Counted from the first letter of the stretch, positions 8,812 through 19,108 are shown. The stretch: DNA of 64,000 nt from Ruminococcus sp. (GCF_016283395.1 NZ_JAEEMU010000032.1:62001-126000); one strand, 5' to 3'. Notes: generated from the sequence alone by a model not told the origin. A program made the numbers and translations.

Positions 8812-10743
8812 ATGAGTCAGCAGAACAACAACTACGATGAAAACGACATACAAGTCCTTGAAGGACTTGAAGCGGTCCGCAAAAGACCGGGTATGTACAT
8901 CGGCTCGACAGGTCCCGGGGGACTCCACCACCTCGTTTACGAGATAGTGGACAACTCCATCGACGAAGCTCTTGCAGGCTACTGTACAGAGATATCTGTC
9001 GAGATACTTGAAGGAGATATTATCCGCGTTTCCGATAACGGACGTGGTATACCTGTAGGTATCCACCCGAAGGAGGGCATCTCCGCAGCAACCGTTGTTT
9101 ATACCATTCTCCACGCAGGCGGTAAGTTCGGCGGCGGCGGATATAAGGTATCAGGCGGTCTCCACGGTGTCGGAGCTTCCGTAGTTAACGCTCTTTCATC
9201 ATGGCTGGAGCTTACCGTAAAGGACGGCGAGCACGTTTACTTCCAGCGTTTCGAGCGCGGTCACTATGACGAACAGCTTAAAATTATCGGTGATACCACA
9301 GAAACAGGTACTTCCGTAATGTTCAAGGCTGATGACGAGATATTCGAGACTACCGTCTACAGCTATGAGGTACTTCTCAGAAGACTTCGTGAACAGGCTT
9401 TCCTTAACGCAGGCATAAAGATAATCTTCTCGGATAAGCGTGACAAGGAGAATATCCTCGGTGAGACTCTCCACTATGAGGGTGGTATCCGTCAGTTCGT
9501 AGAGCATATCCATAAGACCCGCGAGCTTGAAGCTATCAGCGGTGATGTTATTTACATTTCGGGCACTCAGGGCGACTCATTCGCCGAGATAGCTCTCCAG
9601 TACAACGACAGCTACAACGAAGTTATACTTTCATTTGCAAACAATATCCATACCAAGGACGGCGGTTCTCACGAAACAGGCTTCAAGAACGCACTTACCA
9701 AGGTAATAAACGATTACGGAATGAAAATGGGCAAGATAAAAGACCCTAAGGACAAGCTGAAAGGCGAAGATGTCCGCGAAGGTCTTACAGCCATAATCTC
9801 TGTAAAGCTTACCGAGTGCGAATTTGAAGGACAGACAAAGGGACGTCTCGGAAATCCCGAAGTACGTCCGTTCATCGAGAAAATGGTGCAGGAAAAGCTC
9901 ATGAATTTCCTTGAGGAAAATCCCGAGACTGCAAACCTTATCTTCGAGAAGAGCCTGTCCGCACTTAAAGCCCGTGAGGCTGCAAAGCGAGCAAGAGAAG
10001 CAGAGCGTAAGAAGAACGCTTTCGGAAACGCTTCAATGCCAGAAAAGCTTGCGGACTGCTCCGAGAGAGATGCTCGCTACACCGAGATATACATCGTCGA
10101 GGGAGATTCTGCGGGCGGTTCTGCAAAGCAGGGACGTGACAGACGCTTCCAGGCTATCCTTGCACTCTGGGGCAAGATGCTCAACGTTGAAAAGGCTCGT
10201 ATCGACAAGATATACGGCAACGACAAGCTTGAGCCTGTTGTTACTGCACTGGGTACAGGCATAGGCGAGGATTTCGATATAGAAAAGCTCCGTTACGGCA
10301 AAGTTATCATCATGGCCGATGCCGATGTTGACGGTATGCACATCAGAACACTTCTGCTCACATTCTTCTTCCGTTATATGAGACCTCTCATTACCAACGG
10401 AAACGTTTATATAGCACAGCCTCCTCTTTTCAGAGTTGAACGCAAGAAAAAGGTATACTATGCATTCTCCGATGAGGAGCGCGACAAGTATATCTCAGAA
10501 CTTTCCGAGGACGGAAAGTACAAGGACGTAGAAGTTCAGCGTTACAAAGGTCTTGGTGAAATGGACCCCGAACAGCTCTGGGAAACTACTATGGATCCCG
10601 AGCACCGTACTATCGTTAAGATAGGCATGGAGGACGCTTTAAAGGCTGACGAGACATTCAGCATACTCATGGGCGACAAGGTAGAACCAAGACGTAATTT
10701 CATTGAAAAGAACGCTAAATTCGCACAGGATCTTGATATATGA
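8812..10743 (+). CDS. gyrB: DNA gyrase subunit B
   Basis: ATPase subunit of gyrase, which adds negative supercoils. It has 643 aa, normal for Firmicutes. The GHKL ATPase contains [21 protein letters not shown] and the glycine-rich lid [14 protein letters not shown]. The Toprim domain shows [15 protein letters not shown] and the metal site [10 protein letters not shown]. The ribosome binding site GGAGG lies inside the end of the preceding transposase gene. The next gene overlaps its stop codon. Confidence 0.99.
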   Translation: MSQQNNNYDENDIQVLEGLEAVRKRPGMYIGSTGPGGLHHLVYEIVDNSIDEALAGYCTEISVEILEGDIIRVSDNGRGIPVGIHPKEGISAATVVYTILHAGGKFGGGGYKVSGGLHGVGASVVNALSSWLELTVKDGEHVYFQRFERGHYDEQLKIIGDTTETGTSVMFKADDEIFETTVYSYEVLLRRLREQAFLNAGIKIIFSDKRDKENILGETLHYEGGIRQFVEHIHKTRELEAISGDVIYISGTQGDSFAEIALQYNDSYNEVILSFANNIHTKDGGSHETGFKNALTKVINDYGMKMGKIKDPKDKLKGEDVREGLTAIISVKLTECEFEGQTKGRLGNPEVRPFIEKMVQEKLMNFLEENPETANLIFEKSLSALKAREAAKRAREAERKKNAFGNASMPEKLADCSERDARYTEIYIVEGDSAGGSAKQGRDRRFQAILALWGKMLNVEKARIDKIYGNDKLEPVVTALGTGIGEDFDIEKLRYGKVIIMADADVDGMHIRTLLLTFFFRYMRPLITNGNVYIAQPPLFRVERKKKVYYAFSDEERDKYISELSEDGKYKDVEVQRYKGLGEMDPEQLWETTMDPEHRTIVKIGMEDALKADETFSILMGDKVEPRRNFIEKNAKFAQDLDI

Positions 10744-11327
10744 TCGGAGCATCTATGGAAGAAAATTACAAACTTGAAAAAGAATACAAATTATCCGTGG
10801 ATACTTTCCGCGAAGCCTACCGTGCTTTCCAGAAAAAGTTCATATATCCCAAAAGCAGGGCATATATGGCAATTTTCGCAGCATTGGCACTGGGCATACT
10901 GATTTTCGGCGTAATTGTAATGAGTGATGCTTCAAAGAAGCAGAAATATGTAACCTACATCGCTTTTATGATGGCAGCAGCATTTGCTTTCAAGGAGTGG
11001 TATACTCCCGAAAAAATGCGCCGCAATCTTACCGAATCCGTAAGAGCACTGGGCGAGCCTGTATATAAGATAGGCATAGGCGATAAATTTGTTGATATAT
11101 CAACAGTTGCCGAGGACCTCAGCGATATTTCGGAGGAAGACAGGGAAAGCGTTCAGAATGAAGATCCTCTGCCGGAAAAGACAAGACTTAAAGTCGATGA
11201 AGGCTTTCAGCTCATGGAGTATGACAAGTTTTTCCTGATTCTTTCAGGAAAAGAGTCATTCTACATACTTCCTAAGGAAGGCTTTTCCGAGTCTGAACTG
11301 AAGATCGTAAGAGATATAAAGAATTGA
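10740..11327 (+). CDS. YcxB-like membrane protein
   Basis: Uncharacterised 195-aa protein with two adjacent transmembrane segments (about 42-61 and 68-86) between charged cytosolic parts. The C-terminal part, with [20 protein letters not shown] and PKEGFSESE, matches the YcxB-like pattern of small clostridial membrane proteins. The ATG overlaps the gyrB stop (ATGA); a second in-frame ATG is five codons later. It lies between gyrB and gyrA and is probably cotranscribed with them. No enzymatic motif is visible. Confidence 0.8.
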   Translation: MIGASMEENYKLEKEYKLSVDTFREAYRAFQKKFIYPKSRAYMAIFAALALGILIFGVIVMSDASKKQKYVTYIAFMMAAAFAFKEWYTPEKMRRNLTESVRALGEPVYKIGIGDKFVDISTVAEDLSDISEEDRESVQNEDPLPEKTRLKVDEGFQLMEYDKFFLILSGKESFYILPKEGFSESELKIVRDIKN

Positions 11328-11366
11328 AAGACCATAAATTAAAATACATTCTCTCAGGAGGAAAAA

Positions 11367-13997
11367 ATGCTTTACAATGACAACTCAAAGGTAATAAATA
11401 CCGAGATAGTTGACGAAATGGAAAATTCCATGCTCAATTACGCCATGTCGGTAATTGTTTCCAGAGCACTTCCCGATGTAAGAGACGGTCTGAAGCCCGT
11501 ACACAGAAGAATACTGTATACGCTCCATGAAAACGGACTTACTCCCGAGAAGCCATATCGTAAGTGCGCCGATACAGTCGGTGCGGTTCTGGGACGTTAT
11601 CATCCACACGGCGATGCGTCGGTATATGACGCACTTGTAAGACTTGCGCAGGATTTCTCAATGCGCTATCCCCTTGTTGACGGTCACGGAAACTTCGGTT
11701 CTATCGACGGTGACGGCCCTGCGGCTTACCGTTATACCGAGGCTAAAATGGCTAAGCTCACACTTGATATGCTCACGGATATCAACAAGGAGACTGTTGA
11801 TTTCACATCAAACTACGATGACCGTCTTAAAGAGCCTACCGTACTTCCTTCCCGTTTCCCGAACCTTCTTGTAAACGGTTCTGTTGGTATCGCTGTTGGT
11901 ATGGCTACCAATATACCTCCCCACAATCTTGGCGAGGTAATAGACGCTTTACAGCTCCTTATAGACGATCCCGACTGTACTCTTGAACAACTCATGGAGC
12001 ACATTCAGGGACCTGATTTCCCGACAGGCGGCATAATCATGGGCAGAGCAGGCATACGTGCTGCCTATGCTACAGGTAAGGGCAAGATAACTCTCCGCAG
12101 CCGTACTCACTTCGAGGAGATAAAGGGCAGAAACTGCATCATCATTGACGAGATACCTTATATGCTCCGTAAGGAAAGACTCCTCAAGAGCATCAATCAG
12201 CTTGCAAGAGACAAGCGTATAGAGGGACTTTACGACCTCCGTGACGAGTCCGACAAGGACGGTATGAGAGTAGTTATCGAGCTGAAAAAAGACGCTATCC
12301 CGAATATCGTTCTCAACAAGCTCTTTGCACTTACACAGCTTCAGGACACAGTGGGCATAATCATGCTTGCTCTCGTAAACAACGAGCCTAAGATACTCAC
12401 ACTGAAGCAGATGCTCCAGCACTACCTCGACTTCCAGGTAGACGTTATCCAGAGAAGAACTCGCTTCGACCTGAGAAAGGCTCTCGAAAGAGCTCATATC
12501 TTGCAGGGCTTCGTGCTTGCTGCTGATTATATCGACGAAGTTATCGCAATAATCCGTTCAAGTGCAACTGTACAGGAAGCAAAGACACGCATGATGGAGC
12601 GTTTCAGCGATGTTGACATGGCTGCACTCCTTGACCGTGCTCAGTATGACCTTACAGGACTTCACGTTGAAGCACAGACAGGTCTTTCCGAGGAACAGGC
12701 TGAGGCTATTGTACAGATGCGTTTAGGACAGCTCACAGGTCTCGAAAGACAGAAGATAACCGATGAACTCTACGGACTTCTCACAAAGATATCCGATTAT
12801 GAGGATATCCTTGCAGATGTTAACCGTGTTTACGCTATAATCCTTGACGATCTCAATACTATCCGCAAAAAGTTCAGCGACAAACGCCGTACAGACATCG
12901 AAAATGTCAGCGGAGAGGTTGATATCGAGGACCTTATCCCCGAGGAGGACTGCGTTGTAACTCTCACAAACAACGGCTATATCAAGCGTATGCCGCTTAC
13001 AGAGTACAAGACACAGCATCGCGGCGGACGCGGCATCACAGGTATGAAGCAGCGTGAAGAGGACTTCGTTGAGGAAATGTTCATCTGCGGCTCACATGAC
13101 AATATCCTGTTCATATCCAACAAGGGTATCATGTACAAGCTGAAATGCTACGAGATACCTGACGGTTCAAAGGCTTCAAGAGGCTTTAACCTCATAAATC
13201 TGCTTCCTCTCACAGAAAATGAGAAGATAGCTGCAATGATAAAGACTACTGACTTCGGTGATGACAAGTTCATCACTATGGTCACAAAGAACGGCAAGAT
13301 AAAGAGGACTAACCTCTCACTTTACAAGAATGTCCGCAAGAACGGTCTTATCGCCATAGGACTTGACGAAGGCGACGAGATAGAGGGCGTTCGCATGACT
13401 GACGGCAATGCTCAGCTCTTTGTGGCAACTCATAACGGTATGGTAATCCGTCTTGAAGAAAGCAAGATGAGAGCACTTTCACGTTCAGCTCACGGTGTAA
13501 GAGCTATCAAGCTCCGTGACGGTGATTATGTAGTAAGCATGGCAAGAGTCCGCGAGGGAGCAACTCTCCTTACAGTTACCGAAAACGGCTACGGCAAGCG
13601 TACAGAGATCGACAGCTATCGTATACAGAACCGCGGCGGCTACGGACTTACAAACTACAAGGTAGACGATATCCGCGGACACGTCTGCGGCATCAAGATA
13701 GTTGACGAAGAGGACGATATAATCCTCGTATCAAGCGACGGTATCATTATCAGAATACTTGCAAGCGATATCCGTGTAATGGGACGTATCGCAAAGGGCG
13801 TTCGTGTAATGAGAGTCAGCGAGGGCGCAAATGTAGTTGCATTCACCCGTGCAGAGCATGACGACAATGCCGAGACCGAAAAGGTGGAGCAGCTCACAGA
13901 AGAGCAGGCTAAGGCTGCTGAAGCTGAGGCTGCACTTGAAGAGCAGAACGAAGTTATAATCGAAGCAGACCCTGAGGACGAGGAGAATGAAGAATAA
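11367..13997 (+). CDS. gyrA: DNA gyrase subunit A
   Basis: DNA-cutting subunit of gyrase. It has 876 aa, slightly long because of a Glu-rich C-terminal tail (from about 830). The quinolone-resistance region reads HPHGDASVYDALVRLAQDF and the active-site tyrosine is Tyr123 in AAYRYTE. The C-terminal beta-pinwheel carries the gyrase-specific GyrA box (HRGGRGITG), arguing for gyrase rather than topoisomerase IV. AGGAGG lies before the ATG. The following gene starts inside its last codons. Confidence 0.98.
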   Translation: MLYNDNSKVINTEIVDEMENSMLNYAMSVIVSRALPDVRDGLKPVHRRILYTLHENGLTPEKPYRKCADTVGAVLGRYHPHGDASVYDALVRLAQDFSMRYPLVDGHGNFGSIDGDGPAAYRYTEAKMAKLTLDMLTDINKETVDFTSNYDDRLKEPTVLPSRFPNLLVNGSVGIAVGMATNIPPHNLGEVIDALQLLIDDPDCTLEQLMEHIQGPDFPTGGIIMGRAGIRAAYATGKGKITLRSRTHFEEIKGRNCIIIDEIPYMLRKERLLKSINQLARDKRIEGLYDLRDESDKDGMRVVIELKKDAIPNIVLNKLFALTQLQDTVGIIMLALVNNEPKILTLKQMLQHYLDFQVDVIQRRTRFDLRKALERAHILQGFVLAADYIDEVIAIIRSSATVQEAKTRMMERFSDVDMAALLDRAQYDLTGLHVEAQTGLSEEQAEAIVQMRLGQLTGLERQKITDELYGLLTKISDYEDILADVNRVYAIILDDLNTIRKKFSDKRRTDIENVSGEVDIEDLIPEEDCVVTLTNNGYIKRMPLTEYKTQHRGGRGITGMKQREEDFVEEMFICGSHDNILFISNKGIMYKLKCYEIPDGSKASRGFNLINLLPLTENEKIAAMIKTTDFGDDKFITMVTKNGKIKRTNLSLYKNVRKNGLIAIGLDEGDEIEGVRMTDGNAQLFVATHNGMVIRLEESKMRALSRSAHGVRAIKLRDGDYVVSMARVREGATLLTVTENGYGKRTEIDSYRIQNRGGYGLTNYKVDDIRGHVCGIKIVDEEDDIILVSSDGIIIRILASDIRVMGRIAKGVRVMRVSEGANVVAFTRAEHDDNAETEKVEQLTEEQAKAAEAEAALEEQNEVIIEADPEDEENEE

Positions 13998-14451
13998 GAC
14001 TGAGAGGAGCTTTCTCAGATTCGGAGAAAGTGCCTTTACAGCACTGATAATAACGGTGCTGAGCCTTTTCTGTCAGTTCATAAACTGGTTTGCATACGAA
14101 AAAATAGGTTACGCATGGGGCATCACATTAGTGACGCCCCTCGTACTATGTGCAATGTATCATTTCGTACAGCTTGACGGCGGACGTGAGGGCAGCTTTT
14201 CACGGAGGTTCTTTTTCATATTTTCTGTAATTATACCGCTTCTTGTTGGTATTTTACTGACAGTGATAATGCTGCTTGCAGCACCTGAGATAAGCGTATT
14301 TTCGCCCGAAGCCGAGTACAAAGGAACTGTCCGCGAAGCAATAGCCACATATGCGGGAAGATTTGTTTTCACGTCGCTGTATCTGCTTATATTTGCATCC
14401 GCAGACCATTTTATACTGAAAAGTCTTGATGAAAAAAGGAAAACACAGTGA
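13987..14451 (+). CDS. Hypothetical four-helix membrane protein
   Basis: A 154-aa protein of unknown function. It appears to have four hydrophobic segments (about 16-33, 43-62, 76-97 and 128-146) with few conserved polar residues. It begins 11 bp inside gyrA and its TGA overlaps the GTG of the phosphoesterase gene, so the three genes look translationally coupled. I do not recognise the family. Confidence 0.7.
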   Translation: MKNKTERSFLRFGESAFTALIITVLSLFCQFINWFAYEKIGYAWGITLVTPLVLCAMYHFVQLDGGREGSFSRRFFFIFSVIIPLLVGILLTVIMLLAAPEISVFSPEAEYKGTVREAIATYAGRFVFTSLYLLIFASADHFILKSLDEKRKTQ

Positions 14452-15254
14452 AATACATTATACTTATCGTTATTGTTATTGTTCTGTTCGTGATATATGC
14501 CCTTATCGAGAATTTCTTCCTACTTATGGTAAGGCGTGAAAAGCTTGGAAATGGCATAAGGATAGTACATCTTTCAGACCTTCACAGAAAGCGTTTCGGA
14601 AGAAACAACATAAGACTCTGCGAAAAGGTCAAGGAGCTGTCTCCCGACCTGATAATATTCAGCGGCGACCTTATAACACGCTATGAACAGGACCTTTCAT
14701 GTGCGGAAATGACGCTGAAAATGCTTTGCAAGATAGCTCCTGTGTATATGATATACGGCAATCACGAGCAGAGCTTTTCAGAGACTATGCGTCCAGAGCT
14801 GGAAGCAATGTTTGAAAGATCAAAGGTCATACTGCTGAGAAATGAAAGCTCCGAGATAAATATCAACGGCAGACACCTGAAAATATACGGACTCCTTGAA
14901 AATTACGGAGTTTACAAGAAAAACGGCGGCTACCGTGACCTTGATGTAATAAAAACAGCCGACCTTGAAAAGCTTCTCGGAAAGTGTCCCGAGGGCGAGG
15001 TGCTGCTTATGGCGCATAATCCGTTTTTTGCAGAAGCCTATGCGGAATGGGGCGCGAAATATACCTTCAGCGGTCATGTTCACGGCGGAGCAGTACGTAT
15101 TTTCGGTATCGCAATGCTGTCGCCCGAGAGAAAATTCTTCCCTAAAAACTCAAAGGGAGTCTATACCTATGGCAATATGAAGCTTCTGGTATCGGCAGGT
15201 CTGGGAAAACTGAGACTTTTTGACCCTCCCGAGATAGTTGTGTATGAGATATGA
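14448..15254 (+). CDS. Membrane-anchored metallophosphoesterase (YkuE/YaeI-like)
   Basis: Calcineurin-like phosphoesterase. An N-terminal transmembrane anchor (about 3-27) is followed by a two-metal catalytic domain with HLSDLH (41-46), FSGDLI (71-76), YGNHE (103-107) and a C-terminal SGHVHGG. Related proteins hydrolyse UDP-diacylglucosamine or unknown phosphoesters at the membrane; the substrate here cannot be told. It has 268 aa. The start is GTG, overlapping the upstream stop codon. Confidence 0.88.
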   Translation: MKYIILIVIVIVLFVIYALIENFFLLMVRREKLGNGIRIVHLSDLHRKRFGRNNIRLCEKVKELSPDLIIFSGDLITRYEQDLSCAEMTLKMLCKIAPVYMIYGNHEQSFSETMRPELEAMFERSKVILLRNESSEININGRHLKIYGLLENYGVYKKNGGYRDLDVIKTADLEKLLGKCPEGEVLLMAHNPFFAEAYAEWGAKYTFSGHVHGGAVRIFGIAMLSPERKFFPKNSKGVYTYGNMKLLVSAGLGKLRLFDPPEIVVYEI

Positions 15255-15256
15255 TA

Positions 15257-15871
15257 CTAAGCCGAAAAAACGGCAAATAAAATGAGAAACAGTCCTCCCG
15301 TCCATGAGAAATCACGGTTCAGGGAGGATAATTTTCTGCCCGTAAGCGAACCGAGGATAAGCGCGGAAGCTCCGCAGATGAATACGGCTGCGGCTGCACC
15401 AAGCGCGGATATATCTTTACCGCCGCAGCTCAGTCCCGTTGCAGCAGCGTCAAAAGAGCCTGCAAGAGCAAGCACAGCGGCTTCGCCTATGGACAGTACC
15501 TTTGAGCTGTCCATATCCACAGCAGAATCATCGAGACATAGCTTGACAAATACGGAAAGCTCTCCCATTTTTACGGAAATACCGTCTTTTTCTGAGATAT
15601 GCCTTATGACGCTTCGCAGTATGCTTTTGGCTATATTCAGCGAGCCTATGGTTATAAGCACTGCCGTACCGATGATGTGGATAGTATGCGAGGTAATAAA
15701 TCCCGAGATAATACCGGAAAGCATAATGGAAATAAATAAAACAGAAGCCGAAAACATATCTATTACCAGTGCGGAGCTCAAAGGTATCTTTACTCCGCTG
15801 TTGCAGCAGGCAGCTGCCGCAAGGTATATGTCAATGCTGACAATAAAAGCGAGAAAAAATTCTTTTAGCAA
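15257..15871 (-). CDS. ytaF: YtaF-like sporulation membrane protein (MntP-related)
   Basis: About 204-aa integral membrane protein with six predicted hydrophobic segments. The repeated signature FLAFIVSIDIYLAAAACC near the N-terminus and ALAGSFDAAATGLSCG in the second half is the two-fold pattern of the YtaF/MntP group, where aspartates in FSxD sit in the membrane. YtaF is annotated as a sporulation protein in Bacillus; MntP exports manganese. I chose TTG at 15871 because GGAGG lies 9 nt upstream; an upstream ATG would add 13 residues. It converges with the phosphoesterase gene. Confidence 0.75.
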   Translation of the reverse strand: MLKEFFLAFIVSIDIYLAAAACCNSGVKIPLSSALVIDMFSASVLFISIMLSGIISGFITSHTIHIIGTAVLITIGSLNIAKSILRSVIRHISEKDGISVKMGELSVFVKLCLDDSAVDMDSSKVLSIGEAAVLALAGSFDAAATGLSCGGKDISALGAAAAVFICGASALILGSLTGRKLSSLNRDFSWTGGLFLILFAVFSA

Positions 15872-15970
15872 AATATTACACCTCCGCATTATCATATGCA
15901 TAACCGTCATAATATGACAATAAAAGCGGTTATTTTTTTTATTTTCAGGATATTATTTTTTTGTAGTCTA

Positions 15971-15999
15971 TTGACTTTCAGAGGAAATACAAGTATAAT
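15971..15999 (+). promoter_or_regulatory. Promoter for the sugar-isomerase-like/nrdR pair
   Basis: TTGACT (15971-15976), 17-nt spacer, TATAAT (15994-15999), 34 nt before the TTG start at 16033. Confidence 0.8.
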
Positions 16000-16032
16000 T
16001 AAATTATAAAATTTTCGCAGGGAGGGGTTGAA

Positions 16033-16836
16033 TTGATAGCAGGTGTTTCAACAGCTTGCCTGTATCCGAAGCCCCTTGAGGAAGCACTTTATGACCTTGC
16101 GGTCAACGGTGTTTCATGTGTGGAGATATTTCTTAATACTCATTCCGAGCTGAAAAAAGGCTATGCTCACGGTATGGCAAATCTTCTCAAAAGATTTGAT
16201 GTAAAGTGTCCTTCAGTACACCCATTTACCTGTGAGATAGAGCCGCTGATGTTCTTTTCGGAATATGAGCGCAGAATGAATGATATACTTGAATATTACA
16301 AGCTGTACTTCCGCTTTATGAACATCGTGGGAGCAGATATTTTCGTTTTTCACGGCGGTAAACCCTCATCGGTATGTACTCCCGAGCTTTACTGTGAAAG
16401 GTATTCAAAGCTTTATCGTCTCGGTAAGGAATTCGGTGTTACGGTAGCTGTGGAGAATGTCTCAAGGTGCAGGAGCGGTTCGTCAGCCTTTGTAAAAGAG
16501 ATAAAGAATATGCTGGGCAATGAGTTTGCCTTTGTGCTTGATACAAAGCAGGCGATACGTTCAAATGAAAGTCCCGTTAAATTCCTTGATATAGTCGGCG
16601 ACAAGATATCCCATGTGCATATCAGCGACTCGGGAGAAATGGGCGACTGTCTGCTCATAGGCAGAGGAAGATTTAATTTCAAACAGTTTTTTGAAAAGCT
16701 TGCAGGCTATAATCCCGATTGCAGCGTAGTTCTTGAGCTTTACAGAAGCGGTTTTTCAGGCATAAGCGATCTCATTTCCAGTTACAATATACTCACTAAA
16801 ATGACCGAGCCTTACGGCGGGGAGCAGAAAAAATGA
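16033..16836 (+). CDS. Sugar phosphate isomerase/epimerase-like TIM-barrel protein
   Basis: A 267-aa member of the xylose-isomerase-like/AP-endonuclease-2 TIM-barrel superfamily. Barrel-strand signatures visible are ADIFVFHGGKP, GVTVAVENVSR (metal-binding Glu), FAFVLDTKQA, ISHVHISDSGE and VVLELYRSGF. The substrate is not predictable. The start is TTG with GGAGGGG 5 nt upstream. Its stop overlaps the nrdR ATG by 4 bp. Confidence 0.8.
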   Translation: MIAGVSTACLYPKPLEEALYDLAVNGVSCVEIFLNTHSELKKGYAHGMANLLKRFDVKCPSVHPFTCEIEPLMFFSEYERRMNDILEYYKLYFRFMNIVGADIFVFHGGKPSSVCTPELYCERYSKLYRLGKEFGVTVAVENVSRCRSGSSAFVKEIKNMLGNEFAFVLDTKQAIRSNESPVKFLDIVGDKISHVHISDSGEMGDCLLIGRGRFNFKQFFEKLAGYNPDCSVVLELYRSGFSGISDLISSYNILTKMTEPYGGEQKK

Positions 16837-17309
16837 AATGTCCTTACTGTGGATTTGAAGACCTTAAAGTAATAGATTCACGTCCTGCTGAGGATAAGAC
16901 AAGGCGCAGGCGCGAATGTACAAGATGCGGAGAAAGATTTACTACCTATGAAGCAGTTGAAGTTCCGCTTTTAATGGTGGAAAAGCGCGACGGAAGCGTA
17001 CAGCTGTTTGATAAGGCAAAGCTCATAAACGGTATAGTTTCCGCAATAAAAAAGAGACCTGTCTCTGCTGAGAAGGTCACTGAGATAGCGAATTATGTTG
17101 AGAATTATTACGCAAACGCACTGAGGACGGTGGCAAAGTCGTCCGAGATAGGCGAGCTTGTACTTGACAGGCTCAGGGATATAGATCCCATATCCTACAT
17201 AAGATTTGCATCGGTATATAAAGACTTCACCGATATCGACAGCTTTGTTGCCGCTATCAGTGAATTCAATGATAATGGTGAAAGATCGGGAAACGATCCC
17301 GAAAAATAA
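16833..17309 (+). CDS. nrdR: Transcriptional repressor NrdR
   Basis: ATP/dATP-sensing zinc protein that represses ribonucleotide reductase genes. It has 158 aa, the usual length. The zinc ribbon uses Cys3, Cys6, Cys29 and Cys32 (MKCPYCGFED and ECTRCGERF), followed by an ATP-cone domain beginning VEKRDGSVQLFDKAKL. It overlaps the isomerase-like gene by 4 bp. No nrd genes are in the window, so its targets lie elsewhere. Confidence 0.97.
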   Translation: MKCPYCGFEDLKVIDSRPAEDKTRRRRECTRCGERFTTYEAVEVPLLMVEKRDGSVQLFDKAKLINGIVSAIKKRPVSAEKVTEIANYVENYYANALRTVAKSSEIGELVLDRLRDIDPISYIRFASVYKDFTDIDSFVAAISEFNDNGERSGNDPEK

Positions 17310-17328
17310 ATAATGGAGGTATATGTGT

Positions 17329-17712
17329 ATGGACCAGCTTGAAAACATACTCGAACAGTTCAATGATCTTGATACTGAAAGGACTTTTGATGACAAGGAT
17401 ATAAACAAGAACAGCGTATTTGCTATTTTTGCGTATCTTCTTCCTTTCCTTTTCTTCATGCCCTATGTCAGCGACAACAATTCCGCATACTGCAAATTTC
17501 ATGCAAATCAGAGCTTTATATGGCTCATAACTCTTATTGCACTTTCGATCATCTGCGGTATAATCGGAATAATACCTGTGATCGGTTTTATCGTATGGAG
17601 AATAATCTTCCCCATAGCTATACTTGCCATAGACTTTGCATTCATTCTCGGAAGCTTAAAGGGCAAGGCATACAGACTCCCATTCGTTGGAAGTCTTTTC
17701 AACGTATTCTGA
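17329..17712 (+). CDS. Tic20/DUF4870-like small membrane protein
   Basis: A 127-aa protein with an acidic N-terminal segment then three to four hydrophobic helices. The pattern AIFAYLLPFLFFMP, YCKFHANQSFIWLI and FAFILGSLKGKAYRLPFVG is that of DUF4870/Tic20-like proteins of unknown function. I chose the ATG at 17329, 9 nt after GGAGG; an ATG two codons earlier is too close. It follows nrdR by 19 nt. Confidence 0.75.
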   Translation: MDQLENILEQFNDLDTERTFDDKDINKNSVFAIFAYLLPFLFFMPYVSDNNSAYCKFHANQSFIWLITLIALSIICGIIGIIPVIGFIVWRIIFPIAILAIDFAFILGSLKGKAYRLPFVGSLFNVF

Positions 17713-17713
17713 G

Positions 17714-18121
17714 TCAGCTGACAGGCATTTTTATACTGCCGCCGTCCTCACTGTAGACCATTGAGGCAACAGCAGTATCATCGCAGACCAGTAATTCTGC
17801 AAGCATTTTCATATTCTGAGGGCTGTAATTCTTTACCTCATAGGTATAAAGCTTTGCGCTCCTGCCCGAGTATTTCCGCAGAGGCAGACCCTGTTTGTCC
17901 TGCATTTCGGCATATTCCTCGTAAATATCCGAAAACTCAATAGGGATAAGAATATCTTTTTCGGATATCTCTTCCACTTCCCAGCCGTGAGAAGCAAAAT
18001 AATCTATGCGTTGAGAAACGTCTGCGGCTTTAGGAAGCTGTGTGGGGATATCTTCTTTTTTTCCGCATGATGCAAGAGCAAAAGCGGCTGCGGCAAATAC
18101 CATGATAGTGAATTTTTTCAT
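17714..18121 (-). CDS. Lipoprotein with DUF4830-like domain
   Basis: A 135-aa secreted lipoprotein. The signal peptide MKKFTIMVFAAAAFALASC ends in a lipobox (LASC), followed by a soluble domain with QRIDYFASHGWEVEE, ILIPIEFSDIYEEY and GRSAKLYTYEVKNY, the pattern of DUF4830. The function is unknown. The ATG at 18121 has a GGAG 9 nt upstream. It converges with the preceding membrane-protein gene with one base between the stops. Confidence 0.8.
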   Translation of the reverse strand: MKKFTIMVFAAAAFALASCGKKEDIPTQLPKAADVSQRIDYFASHGWEVEEISEKDILIPIEFSDIYEEYAEMQDKQGLPLRKYSGRSAKLYTYEVKNYSPQNMKMLAELLVCDDTAVASMVYSEDGGSIKMPVS

Positions 18122-18210
18122 GTGAGACAACTCCGTTTCTGTTATGGAATGTAAGGCGCATCAGTACATCTTATTCATAAATAAAGGCATATATGCCCAC
18201 AGGAGGAACA

Positions 18211-18996
18211 ATGGCACAGATAAGGCTGGACAAATTCATTTCCGAAAGAACTGAATACACAAGAAGTCAGATAAAGGAGCTTGCCTCTAAGGGTAAGATA
18301 TGTCTCGGCGGTGTCGTTGTGAAAAAGTCTGATACCAAGATAGATACCGAGTCGGCAGAGGTAACGGTATGCGGACAGAAGATAGGAAGCTCGCGCTATA
18401 AGTATATACTCCTCAACAAGCCCCAGGGCTATGTATGCTCGACTGACGACAAGGACGGCGATACGGTACTGAAGCTGCTCCCCCCTGAAATTCGCACAAA
18501 GGGTATGTTCCCTGCAGGAAGGCTCGACAAGGATTCTATAGGTGCTCTGCTCATAACCGATGACGGCGAACTGGCGCACAATTTGTTATCTCCGAAACAC
18601 CATATACCCAAAATTTATATTGTGAAACTTGCCAGACCATTTGAGAATAATTATATTAACAAATTTGAAAACGGCATAGTTTTAGCGGACGGTGAGACTT
18701 GTCTCCCCGCAAGGGTAAAAAAAGCCGAAAATACCGATAGACTGGCTTTTGTTGAATTAAACGAGGGAAAATATCATCAGGTCAAAAGAATGTTCGCCGC
18801 TGTGGGTAATCATGTAGAGCTGCTTATGAGAGTTTCTCTCGGAGCATTGGTTCTGCCCGAAAAACTGGCAATAGGAGAGTGTATGGAATTATTGCACAAA
18901 GATGTTGAAAACTTGTTCAGAGAGCAGGATTTTGAGGCTTTTTGTGCCCGATATTCGCCTGTTTTTTCGGCAAATCTAATAAACAACCTTTTGTAA
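18211..18996 (+). CDS. RsuA/RluB-family pseudouridine synthase
   Basis: Converts a uridine in rRNA to pseudouridine; most like 16S rRNA U516 synthase RsuA. It has 261 aa. An N-terminal S4 domain (IRLDKFISERTEYTRSQIK) precedes the catalytic domain, whose motif PAGRLDKDSIGALLIT places the catalytic aspartate at Asp106. KYHQVKRMFAAVGNHV and LMRVSLG are the usual C-terminal motifs. AGGAGG precedes the ATG. Confidence 0.88.
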   Translation: MAQIRLDKFISERTEYTRSQIKELASKGKICLGGVVVKKSDTKIDTESAEVTVCGQKIGSSRYKYILLNKPQGYVCSTDDKDGDTVLKLLPPEIRTKGMFPAGRLDKDSIGALLITDDGELAHNLLSPKHHIPKIYIVKLARPFENNYINKFENGIVLADGETCLPARVKKAENTDRLAFVELNEGKYHQVKRMFAAVGNHVELLMRVSLGALVLPEKLAIGECMELLHKDVENLFREQDFEAFCARYSPVFSANLINNLL

Positions 18997-19014
18997 GTTT
19001 GGCGATTTAGCAAC

Positions 19015-19043
19015 TTGAAATGTTATGAAAAATGTGATATTAT
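19015..19043 (+). promoter_or_regulatory. Promoter for the sugar ABC ATPase gene
   Basis: TTGAAA (19015-19020), 17-nt spacer, TATTAT (19038-19043), about 65 nt before the ATG. Confidence 0.75.
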
Positions 19044-19108
19044 ATTATCATAGCTGATAATGGAATAAAATAATCGGCATTATATTTTGAACTGGAGGAC
19101 TGGATTAA

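Noticed and set aside
15282..15917. 211-codon frame opposite the YtaF-like gene
   Set aside because: Ser/Ala/Glu-rich shadow of a membrane protein; the minus-strand frame has a good ribosome site and transmembrane pattern.
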